DNA of 64,000 nucleotides, taken from Bacteroidales bacterium. Its GTDB lineage: Bacteria > Bacteroidota > Bacteroidia > Bacteroidales > JAGOPY01. The notes under the pieces are model-generated. The model worked only from the letters and a program-made list of their open reading frames with translations. It was not told where the DNA came from and searched no databases. This document shows positions 35,417 through 43,449 of the stretch, piece after piece; the first letter of the stretch is position 1, and each line of letters opens with the position of its first letter. Position numbers and translations under genes: made by a program. Location: positions 1-64,000 of the forward strand of contig JAGOPY010000004.1 of assembly GCA_017991835.1 (NCBI GenBank). Reading direction: 5' to 3'.

Positions 35417-36559
35417 ATGAAATACAGTTTTTTAGCAGCGGTAATTGTTTTTCTCGCTTCGTGCAGCGCTCCCGAAACCGAACAATCGATCCGGGACCGT
35501 ATTGCCGCTAACAAAAAGAAGATCACTGAACTCAACCAGGAGATTGCCGGGCTGGAGAAACAACTTGGCGATTTAAACAACGACGATAATAGTTCAGAGA
35601 ACATAGCCGTCGAAGTTATGGACCTCACCCTGAGCTCTTTCAGCCATTATATCCAGGTGAGCGGAACAGCCGAAGCGGTCAGGCAGGCTTATATTTCTCC
35701 TGAAGTCAGTGGTCAGATCAGGGAAGTTTATGTCAAAGAAGGCGATTATGTCGAAAAAGGTAAATTATTGGCCAAGCTGAACTCGGAGGTGACCGAAAGC
35801 TCCATCGCCGATCTTCAGACTTCGCTCGACCTGGCCGGCGTCGTTTTTGAAAAGCAGAAGCGGCTTTGGGAGAAAGGAATCGGTTCCGAAATTCAGTTCC
35901 TGAACGCTAAAAACAACAAAGAATCGCTCGAACAAAAGATGCAGACGCTCAGGGCCCAGCTCGATATGGCCCTGATCAAGTCGCCGGTAAGCGGCATCGT
36001 CGATAAGATCTACCTGAAAAAGGGTGAGCTGGCCATGCCCGGCGTGCAGTTGATGCAGGTGGTCAACCTCGATGAGCTTTATATCAATGCCGATGTGTCG
36101 GAAACTTATCTCAGCGATGTCAGGGAAGGTGACGAAGTGAAGGTGGAATTCCCCGTTTTCCCCGATAAAACCCTTGAAACTCCCATTTACCGGAAAGGAA
36201 ACGTCATCAACCCAAACAACAGGACCTTTCAAATCCAGTTGAAGCTTCCAAATCCGGATAAAATGCTGAAACCGAATATCCTCTCCGTCATCCAAATCAA
36301 TGATTTTTTTGCCGATTCGGCCATCGTCGTGCCATCTTCCATTATAAAACAAGATATTTCGGGATCATATCTTTACGCGATCATGGAAACAGGCAATAAA
36401 TGGACGGCGAAGAAAGTTTATATAAAAACCGGAAAGTCTTACCTCGACAAAACAATGGTGACCGACGGGCTGAAGGAAGGGATGAAGGTGATCACCATGG
36501 GATATAACCTGGTGTCGGATGGAACTGAAGTTACCGTAAAACAAGAGAATGCATCTTAA
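35417..36559 (+). CDS. RND/ABC-type efflux periplasmic adaptor (HlyD family), lipoprotein
   Basis: A 380-residue membrane-fusion protein. Lipobox LASC (Cys16), a charged coiled coil (about 22-55), a lipoyl-like half motif (VSGQIREVYVKEGDYVEKG), an alpha-hairpin, the second lipoyl half (SPVSGIVDKIYLKKGELAMPG), then barrel and membrane-proximal domains. ATG 35417 is preferred over TTG 35399 because it gives a clean lipoprotein signal. It should link TolC to an inner-membrane pump, but no RND or ABC pump gene follows; the OstA-like gene overlaps it by 11 nt. Confidence 0.9.
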   Translation: MKYSFLAAVIVFLASCSAPETEQSIRDRIAANKKKITELNQEIAGLEKQLGDLNNDDNSSENIAVEVMDLTLSSFSHYIQVSGTAEAVRQAYISPEVSGQIREVYVKEGDYVEKGKLLAKLNSEVTESSIADLQTSLDLAGVVFEKQKRLWEKGIGSEIQFLNAKNNKESLEQKMQTLRAQLDMALIKSPVSGIVDKIYLKKGELAMPGVQLMQVVNLDELYINADVSETYLSDVREGDEVKVEFPVFPDKTLETPIYRKGNVINPNNRTFQIQLKLPNPDKMLKPNILSVIQINDFFADSAIVVPSSIIKQDISGSYLYAIMETGNKWTAKKVYIKTGKSYLDKTMVTDGLKEGMKVITMGYNLVSDGTEVTVKQENAS

Positions 36560-38162
36560 TGCGGCCCAAATCAGCAGAAATTTATTTACCGCTCTGATCA
36601 TAATAACAGCGGCTTTGGCCCCTGTATTCCCTCTGGTCGCCCAGAAATCAACCATCGTTCACATCGAAAATGCTGACCTGCTTCGCGTAGCCAAGATCAA
36701 CGGAATGAGCGTAAAAACGTTGAAAGGTAATGCGATACTCAGGCAGGACAGCACCTACTTTTACTGCGATACCGCCTCGCTGGATGAAAATAACAACCTG
36801 AATGCCATGGGGCGCGTACATATTAACTATGGCGATTCGGTCCATCTGTATGGCGACTACCTTACCTATTCGGGCAATACCCGGATCGCAATCATGGACT
36901 CCAATGTCAGGATGGTCGACAAAAGGGCAACCCTGTATACCGATCACCTGGAATACGACCGAAACCTGGCTGTAGCCTACTATTTTACCGGCGGAAAGAT
37001 TGTCGACGACGACAATGTGCTGACCAGCATCCGCGGAAAATACCTTACACGTCTCAATGAATTTGAGTTCAGCGATTCGGTGGTGGCTACCCATCCGGAT
37101 TATACGATGTATTCGGATACCCTCCGTTACAATACCGAAACGGAGATTGTTTATATCGAAGGCCCGACCAATATTTATGGTAAAGAGGATCATATTTATT
37201 CGGAGAAAGGATGGTATGATACCCGCAGTGACATGGCCGAGCTAAACCAGAACAACCGTATCAGGCACCTGGAACAGATCCTGAAAGGCGACTGGATCTA
37301 CTATGACCGGGAGAATGAATACGGCAAAGCCAGGGGCCATGTCTGGGTCATGGATACAGTGCAGGATATAATCATGGAAGGCGGCATCGGTGAATTTCAC
37401 CGCAGCGAAAAGTATTCTTATATCACCGACCGGGCCCGCGCCATCCTGATCGATGGGAGTGATTCGCTGTTCATGCATGCCGACAGCTTTATCATGGTGA
37501 TGGATTCGGCCGATGAGGCAAGGTACCTGTTTGCTTACCACCGGATGAAGTTTTACAAACAGGACCTGCAGGGCTTGTGCGACTCGCTGGTCTACAGGGT
37601 GCAGGATTCGGTCATTGCCCTTTTGAAGAACCCGGTACTGTGGTCTGACGATAACCAGCTCACCGCCGATTCGATGTGGATGCACATCAGCGATAACCGC
37701 ATCGATTCGATGGTACTGTTCAACATGGCTTTTATCGTGTCGCGCGACAGCGTCGAAACCTATAACCAGATAAAAGGCAAGCAGATGAGAGCCTATTTCA
37801 GGGATAATGAGCTATACCGGATCAAAGTCCTGGGCAATGCCGAAACGATCTATTACGTCAGGGATGAAGACGGAGCCATGATCGGGATCAATAAATCGGT
37901 TTCAAGTAATATGGCAATAATGCTCAACGACAGCCAGGTGAAGACCATCAGTTACCTTTCCCGTCCTGAAGCGGTCCTGTATCCGGAAAAAGACCTTCCG
38001 AAAGAAGAACAGTTTCTGCGTGATTTCAAATGGATTACGGGCAAAAGGCCCTATAAAAAAGATGATATCTTTATCTGGGAAAGAGAGAGTTCAGAAGACG
38101 GAAACCCTGACATACCGCTTCGGGTTCAGCCGGATGTCCTCCAGGAGGAGGTTGAGTTCTGA
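36549..38162 (+). CDS. OstA-like protein (LptA/LptD N-domain family)
   Basis: A 537-residue exported protein made largely of the beta-jellyroll repeats of the OstA/LptA family, which carry lipopolysaccharide across the periplasm. After the signal peptide (cut near PLVAQ), repeats such as KGNAILRQDSTYFYCDTASLDEN and GRVHINYGDSVHLYGDYLTY recur over residues 40-480. It lacks a barrel, so it is the periplasmic bridge part. Its start overlaps the adaptor gene and its last 72 bases overlap the convergent MCE gene. LptD is encoded 2 kb away. Confidence 0.86.
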   Translation: MHLNAAQISRNLFTALIIITAALAPVFPLVAQKSTIVHIENADLLRVAKINGMSVKTLKGNAILRQDSTYFYCDTASLDENNNLNAMGRVHINYGDSVHLYGDYLTYSGNTRIAIMDSNVRMVDKRATLYTDHLEYDRNLAVAYYFTGGKIVDDDNVLTSIRGKYLTRLNEFEFSDSVVATHPDYTMYSDTLRYNTETEIVYIEGPTNIYGKEDHIYSEKGWYDTRSDMAELNQNNRIRHLEQILKGDWIYYDRENEYGKARGHVWVMDTVQDIIMEGGIGEFHRSEKYSYITDRARAILIDGSDSLFMHADSFIMVMDSADEARYLFAYHRMKFYKQDLQGLCDSLVYRVQDSVIALLKNPVLWSDDNQLTADSMWMHISDNRIDSMVLFNMAFIVSRDSVETYNQIKGKQMRAYFRDNELYRIKVLGNAETIYYVRDEDGAMIGINKSVSSNMAIMLNDSQVKTISYLSRPEAVLYPEKDLPKEEQFLRDFKWITGKRPYKKDDIFIWERESSEDGNPDIPLRVQPDVLQEEVEF

Positions 38163-39041
38163 AGCCGATTTCTCAAGGTCCCTGTAAAGCTGGTCGTCGT
38201 TGATCAGCATCCCCAGCGTCCCTTCGCCTTTTTCAATCCGAAGCATCACCTGCGACAGGCTGGCCACTGTAGTATCCAGATTGGAAATGATCCCGGAAAT
38301 GTTGGAGCGGGCGATTGTGTCGCTCAGTGATGCCAGGTTGTCGAGCACGCGGTTGATCTCCTGGCTGTTGTTGTTGAGATTGCGCGTGATCATGTCGATG
38401 TTGTAGATGATGCTCGATAACCGGCTGGATTGGGTGATCAGAAGCGTATCCAGGCTTTGTGTCGTGCTTTCCAGGTTATTCATCGTATGCCGGATGCTGC
38501 GGATGCTGGCCGACAGGTCTTCGCGCGCCTCGCGGTTGAAAATGCCCTGGATAGCCACCACCATCGTATCGATCGACGAAAGGAGCTCCTCCGCTTTCAG
38601 CTTGAGCGGTGCAATCTGTGCGTTCACGGCATCTTTCAGCGATGTTTCGACTTCAGTAACCAGGGTATCGCCGGCCTGCGCAAAGTCAGGACTGTCGCCC
38701 AGCAGGATCTCGACGGCTTTCGAACCCATCAGGTCTTCTGAAAATATCCTGGCAATCGAATTCGACTGGATCGGGAAATTTTCGGTGAAATTAAGTTCGA
38801 CAATGATATCGCCATTTTTCTTTTCCATATCAAAATGGACCTTATCCACCTGCCCGACCTTAACGCCATTGATATAAACGGGATCGGACGGGTTCAGCCC
38901 GTTCACATGCTTGTAAACGGCATACATCGTGGTCTCCTTGTAAAGGATGTTTTTGTTTTTTAAAAAACTGAAACCCCACACCAGTATCGCTGTGGCAAGA
39001 ATAAAGAGAAAACCGATCCTGAATTCCCGGCTAAGTTTCAA
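38091..39041 (-). CDS. MCE domain protein (MlaD-like)
   Basis: A 316-residue protein with one N-terminal membrane segment (FLFILATAILVWGFSFL) and one MCE domain (about residues 40-115: VYINGVKVGQVDKV, SIARIFSEDLMGSKAVEI), followed by a long coiled-coil/helical C-terminal part (about 130-300). Such proteins form hexameric channels that move phospholipids between membranes. No ATG is available; the TTG at 39041 gives MKLSREFRIG, typical of the family, while a TTG at 39065 is also possible. Mla ATPase/permease genes are not in the window. Confidence 0.84.
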   Translation of the reverse strand: MKLSREFRIGFLFILATAILVWGFSFLKNKNILYKETTMYAVYKHVNGLNPSDPVYINGVKVGQVDKVHFDMEKKNGDIIVELNFTENFPIQSNSIARIFSEDLMGSKAVEILLGDSPDFAQAGDTLVTEVETSLKDAVNAQIAPLKLKAEELLSSIDTMVVAIQGIFNREAREDLSASIRSIRHTMNNLESTTQSLDTLLITQSSRLSSIIYNIDMITRNLNNNSQEINRVLDNLASLSDTIARSNISGIISNLDTTVASLSQVMLRIEKGEGTLGMLINDDQLYRDLEKSASELNLLLEDIRLNPKRYVRVSVF

Positions 39042-39071
39042 AATGGTCGTTTTTGATGAAAACAAATATAA

Positions 39072-40166
39072 TTACTTTTTGATCAATTCAAGGGCTTTTT
39101 CCAAAGAAATCCGCTCCTCTTTCAGGAAACAGATGAGAAAGGCGTCTTTGAATTTTTTCGTCTCCCGGATAAATTTAAGATGCCGCTGGGCATCGTCATA
39201 AGTCCTGAAATTGCCGGTAGAATACTTATACCAGCCGTCGGACCTGTACTCCCGGATATCCGGCATATCTTTATATTTTTTGCTGTCCCAGACTTTTTTG
39301 GTTTTGGAAGATGTGAACTGCACCCTGAACCAGACTTCCGGCGGCGGGGAAGGGGCGTCGGGCTCTTTGTAATACTCTTTCACTACCTGCTGCGCCTTGT
39401 TGTCTTTCCGCTCCATCTCCTCCTTATAATACTTGAAAGCCCGGTAAATGGCCGAAGCAATATATGTCTGGCCGTCGGCTGACATCAGGAACCGTTCATC
39501 CTCGGGATTTGTGATAAAACCTGTTTCAACCAGCACGCCGGGCATCGTCGTTTTATAAAGGACCAGGAAACCGGCCTGGAAAACCCCGCGGTCTTTCCGC
39601 TTTACCCTTTCGCGGAATTGCCGCTGGATCTCATCGGCCAGCATCGTGCTCTGCTCCAGGAAAGCGTCCTGGAACATGGTCAGGGTGATGTAATCCTCGT
39701 CCTGGTTGGGATTGAACCCCTCGTACATGTCGGCGAAGTTCTCTTCATTGAGGATAGCGGCATTCTCCAGTTTGGCCACCTCGAGTTGGGCATCGCTCTT
39801 GTGAAGCCCCATCACAAACGTCTCCGTGCCGCTGGCCGCCGTGCTTTTCGAAGCATTGCAGTGGATCGAGATGAACAGGTTCGCCTTGCTGTCGTTGGCA
39901 ATCTTCGCCCGTTTGTAAAGCTCGACAAATACATCGGTCTTGCGGGTGTAGATCACCTCCACATCGGGATGGTTCTTTTTGATGTAGTCACCTGTTTTTA
40001 AGGCAATGGCCAGGGCAATGTCTTTCTCCCTCGAGTTTTTCCCCAGCGCACCGGGGTCTTTGCCCCCATGCCCGGCGTCGATCACCACCCGGTGGATCTG
40101 GTATTGCGCTGCCGTCGGAATGGCACATGCCATCACGAAAAGCAGAGTAGTAAAAATATATTTCAA
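39072..40166 (-). CDS. N-acetylmuramoyl-L-alanine amidase with SPOR domain
   Basis: A 364-residue cell-wall hydrolase of the AmiC type that cuts the amide bond between peptide and MurNAc. After the signal peptide (cut near PTAAQ) comes the Amidase_3 domain (VVIDAGHGGKDPGA, EKDIAL, SIHCNAS, and the terminal VLVETGFITN) with zinc ligands in HGG, the Glu of EKD and the His of HCN. A C-terminal SPOR domain (about residues 285-360) binds septal peptidoglycan. I chose TTG 40166, preceded by AAGGTGG at good distance; GTG 40175 is an alternative. Confidence 0.9.
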   Translation of the reverse strand: MKYIFTTLLFVMACAIPTAAQYQIHRVVIDAGHGGKDPGALGKNSREKDIALAIALKTGDYIKKNHPDVEVIYTRKTDVFVELYKRAKIANDSKANLFISIHCNASKSTAASGTETFVMGLHKSDAQLEVAKLENAAILNEENFADMYEGFNPNQDEDYITLTMFQDAFLEQSTMLADEIQRQFRERVKRKDRGVFQAGFLVLYKTTMPGVLVETGFITNPEDERFLMSADGQTYIASAIYRAFKYYKEEMERKDNKAQQVVKEYYKEPDAPSPPPEVWFRVQFTSSKTKKVWDSKKYKDMPDIREYRSDGWYKYSTGNFRTYDDAQRHLKFIRETKKFKDAFLICFLKEERISLEKALELIKK

Positions 40167-40209
40167 GCGTTCCACCTTTTTGGGAAGTTTGAATATCTTT
40201 GAGTTGAAA

Positions 40210-40247
40210 AACGGATAAAACCTGCAATAATTGCAGGAAAAACCGTT
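40210..40247. promoter_or_regulatory. Palindromic operator-like site between amidase and lptD
   Basis: A perfect 8+1+8 palindrome, CCTGCAAT-A-ATTGCAGG at 40221-40237, sits inside a weaker outer pair (AACGG at 40210, CCGTT at 40243). It lies in the divergent gap, 45 nt from the amidase start and 50 nt from the lptD start. A minus-strand TAAATTTG -7 element for the amidase is at 40261-40254. It could be a regulator site serving both genes. Confidence 0.45.
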
Positions 40248-40287
40248 ATAATACAAATTTAGAGGGATAATTTCCGGGATTTTTACT

Positions 40288-42996
40288 TTGCTGATAAAAT
40301 TATTAACAGCGTTTGTTTTAAAACGGCGACAAAGTTCGGCGATGCCGTACCTGGTGCCGGTCCTGTCAGGGATCGCGGCCTGCATCCTGGTGCCGGTTTC
40401 CGGATTTTCGCTGCCCCAGGTCGAACAGGCACCGGATACAGTTCATGCTATTTCTGCCGATACCTTATCCGCTGATTCCCTGCGCGTCGATTCCATTGCT
40501 CCCGGAAAATCGTCCGATGCCCTTGAACACAAAGTCGACTATAAATCGGCCGATTCTACCTTCTTCGACCTGGCTAATAAAAAGGTTTATATGTACCGGA
40601 ATGCGGAGATCAATTATGATGATATCAACCTGAAAGCCGATTACATAGAAATAGATTTCAATACCGATGAGATTTTTGCCAAAGGGCTTCCCGATTCTAC
40701 CGGAAAAGATGCCGGGCTGCCGGTCTTCAAACAGGGCGATCAGCAATTCGAATCCAGAACGATGAGGTATAATTACAAATCGAAGAAAGGCCTGATCACC
40801 AGTGTGACTACGGAAGACGGAAGCGGGTTCCTCCATGGCGAAACGGTGAAAAAGATGGATGACGAGACCACCAACATCTCCTCGGGGTGGTACACGACAT
40901 GCAGCAACAAAGATCATCCTCATTTCGCCTTTAAATACGGAAAATCAAAGGTCGTTTCGAAGAAGAGGATCGTGACGGGGCCGGCGTACCTGGTCGTGGA
41001 AGATGTCCCTACGCCGCTGGCTATTCCTTTCGGCTGGTTTCCCAACAAGCAGGGGCAACGGTCAGGCATCATCCTCCCTACTTACGGTGAATCGGCACAA
41101 CGGGGGTTTTATTTCGAAGGGATGGGATATTATCTGTATATTAATGATTATCTTGATTTTAAAGTCGTCGGGGATATCTATACGCTGGGTAGTTATGCCA
41201 TCAGGCCCAGCTTCCGGTATAAAAAGCGGTACAAATACACCGGATCGGCCAGCTTTACATACGCTATCAATATCACGGGGATAAAGGAAGCCCCCGACTA
41301 CAGCCGTAAACGCGACTTTTCCATACGCTGGAACCACCGGCAGGACCCGAAAGCCCGGCCAAAAAGCACTTTCAGCGCCGACGTTAACATCGTTTCTTCC
41401 ACCCTGAACCGCTATAATCCTTCGACGACCAATGATTATCTTTCGAATACCTTCCGGTCGAGCATAGCCTACCAGACCAACTTCGCCGGGAAATACTTCC
41501 TGACGGTCAACGCCTCGCACGATCAAAACACCCTGTCAAAGATCGTCAATGTAACCCTGCCGGAGGTGTCGTTCTCGGTGAACCGGTTCAATCCTTTCGT
41601 CACCAAAAAGAAGACCGGACCGAACAAATGGTATCACAACATCACGATGAGCTACAACATGAATGCCCGGAATACAGTTTCGGCGGCCGATTCGGTCATC
41701 CTGACGGAGGCGGCGCTCGACCTGATGAAAAACGGGATCAAGCATTATATGCCGATCACCAGCCCGGTGAAGGTGCTGAAATATTTCAACTGGAGCAACT
41801 CGATCACGATGACCGACAGGATGTACTTCGAGTCCTACCGGAAATACTGGTCGAACGAAACGATCATTGATGGAAATGACACCATCACGGGGTTTATGGT
41901 TCAGGATACCCTCAACGGGTTCAACAATGTGTTTGATTTCAGTTTTTCATCCTCTCTCAGCACAAAGGTTTACGGGCTGGTGCAGTTTGGGCGGAAATTC
42001 CCGGTCAGGGCAATACGGCATGTGCTTACCCCCTCGGTCTCTTTTTCTTACCGGCCCGATTTCAGTACCGATTTCTGGGGTTATTTTGACAGTTATATTG
42101 ATAAAGACGGAAAGGAGAAAGTTTATTCCAAATATGAAGGGGCGATATTCGGGGCTCCGCCGATGGGTGAATCGGGCGCGATCGGGTTCAGTTTTGCCAA
42201 TAACCTGGAGATGAAGGTGAGATCCAGGAAAGATACTATCACCGGTACAAAAAAGGTCAGCCTGATCGATAATTTCACCATCGGATTTTCGTACGATTTT
42301 GCCAGGGATTCACTCAACCTGTCGACTATACTGATGCAGGGAAGGACCCGGCTTTTCAAGAATCTTGACATCGGCTACCGTGCCGATCTTGACCCCTATG
42401 TTCTCGATTCGGCGGGGAAGAACCTAAACCGGTTTGAATGGGACGTCAACCGGCGACTGCTCAGGCTGAAGCAGACCAATTGGTCGGTCAGTCTCAACTG
42501 GCGGCTGAATTCGAAAGAACTGGGCAAGAACAGGGAAAAACCTGGTGGAACACCGGTTACAACAGGAGCCCCGCAGGTTCCGACCGGGGATGAGAGTGAA
42601 ATGACGGAGATCGCCGATAATCCAGACCAGTACATCGATTGGTCGATCCCGTGGGACCTGACCCTGAGCTATTCTTTCAATTATACGGTGGTGCGGAGAT
42701 ATCCCGAATACATCCTGTACAAGGATAAAAAGATCGTCCAGACACTGGGAGTATCAGGCAATATCAGCGTTACACCGAAGTGGAAGATCGGGTTTATGAC
42801 CGGTTGGGATTTTGAAGATAAAGACCTGTCGTATACTTCAATCAGCATTTACCGCGACCTTCATTGCTGGGAGATGCGTTTCAACTGGATCCCCACAGGT
42901 TACCAGAAGAGCTGGAACTTCCAGATCAACGCCAAAGCCTCTTTGCTGCAAGACCTTAAACTCAACAAGAAGAAGGATTTCAGGGATAATTTCTAA
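40288..42996 (+). CDS. lptD: LPS-assembly protein LptD (Bacteroidota type)
   Basis: A 902-residue outer-membrane protein that inserts lipopolysaccharide into the outer leaflet. An OstA-like periplasmic jellyroll (about residues 80-230, with KVDYKSADSTFFDLANKKVYMY-type repeats) is followed by GPAYLVVEDVPTPLAIPFGWFPN and a long beta-barrel domain. The frame starts with TTG 40288, giving a signal sequence with a KRR n-region; ATG 40342 is the alternative start but leaves no basic residue. It is divergent from the amidase and upstream of ridA. Confidence 0.87.
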   Translation: MLIKLLTAFVLKRRQSSAMPYLVPVLSGIAACILVPVSGFSLPQVEQAPDTVHAISADTLSADSLRVDSIAPGKSSDALEHKVDYKSADSTFFDLANKKVYMYRNAEINYDDINLKADYIEIDFNTDEIFAKGLPDSTGKDAGLPVFKQGDQQFESRTMRYNYKSKKGLITSVTTEDGSGFLHGETVKKMDDETTNISSGWYTTCSNKDHPHFAFKYGKSKVVSKKRIVTGPAYLVVEDVPTPLAIPFGWFPNKQGQRSGIILPTYGESAQRGFYFEGMGYYLYINDYLDFKVVGDIYTLGSYAIRPSFRYKKRYKYTGSASFTYAINITGIKEAPDYSRKRDFSIRWNHRQDPKARPKSTFSADVNIVSSTLNRYNPSTTNDYLSNTFRSSIAYQTNFAGKYFLTVNASHDQNTLSKIVNVTLPEVSFSVNRFNPFVTKKKTGPNKWYHNITMSYNMNARNTVSAADSVILTEAALDLMKNGIKHYMPITSPVKVLKYFNWSNSITMTDRMYFESYRKYWSNETIIDGNDTITGFMVQDTLNGFNNVFDFSFSSSLSTKVYGLVQFGRKFPVRAIRHVLTPSVSFSYRPDFSTDFWGYFDSYIDKDGKEKVYSKYEGAIFGAPPMGESGAIGFSFANNLEMKVRSRKDTITGTKKVSLIDNFTIGFSYDFARDSLNLSTILMQGRTRLFKNLDIGYRADLDPYVLDSAGKNLNRFEWDVNRRLLRLKQTNWSVSLNWRLNSKELGKNREKPGGTPVTTGAPQVPTGDESEMTEIADNPDQYIDWSIPWDLTLSYSFNYTVVRRYPEYILYKDKKIVQTLGVSGNISVTPKWKIGFMTGWDFEDKDLSYTSISIYRDLHCWEMRFNWIPTGYQKSWNFQINAKASLLQDLKLNKKKDFRDNF

Positions 42997-43047
42997 TTCT
43001 GAATGAACCTGAATATTTATAAAATAAAACATTAAAAATACTACATT

Positions 43048-43428
43048 ATGAAAAAAATCATCAGTACTCCCGACGCTCCGAAAGCCGTAGGACCGTATAG
43101 CCAGGCTGTAGAATTCAACGGAATGTTATTTATTTCCGGCCAGATCCCGATCGATCCGGCCATCGGGAAGATCGTCGACGGAGGGATCAGGGAACAAACC
43201 GAACAGGTAATGAAGAATATTGGCGTGATCCTGAAAGAAGCCGGTTACGATTACAAAGATGTCGTCAAATCGACCTGCCTGCTGAACGATATGGACAATT
43301 TCGCCGCCATGAATGAAGTGTATGCCCGGTATTATCCCGAGAATCCCCCGGCCCGGGCAGCATACGGGGTGGTCAGGCTGCCTCTGGGAGCCATGGTGGA
43401 GATCGAGACGATTGCAATGAAAAATTAA
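43048..43428 (+). CDS. ridA: RidA family enamine/imine deaminase
   Basis: A 126-residue RidA (YjgF) protein that hydrolyses reactive 2-aminoacrylate and related enamines to 2-oxo acids, protecting PLP enzymes. Family marks: APKAVGPYSQAVEFNG, FISGQIPIDP, and the carboxylate-binding Arg in NPPARAAYGV, then GAMVEIE. It follows lptD by 51 nt, a neighbourhood seen in other Bacteroidota. Threonine deaminase in this window generates such enamines, which fits. Confidence 0.95.
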   Translation: MKKIISTPDAPKAVGPYSQAVEFNGMLFISGQIPIDPAIGKIVDGGIREQTEQVMKNIGVILKEAGYDYKDVVKSTCLLNDMDNFAAMNEVYARYYPENPPARAAYGVVRLPLGAMVEIETIAMKN

Positions 43429-43449
43429 AAATTAAAAATTAGGAATTAA
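43420..43449. repeat. AATTAAAA tandem
   Basis: Three copies of an AATTAAAA(A) word just before the S46 peptidase start. It is the reverse form of the word near YceI at 11418-11446. Confidence 0.5.

Noticed and set aside
40167..40385. Long N-terminal extension of the amidase
   Set aside because: It would cross the palindrome and the start of lptD. The signal peptide starts at 40166 or 40175.
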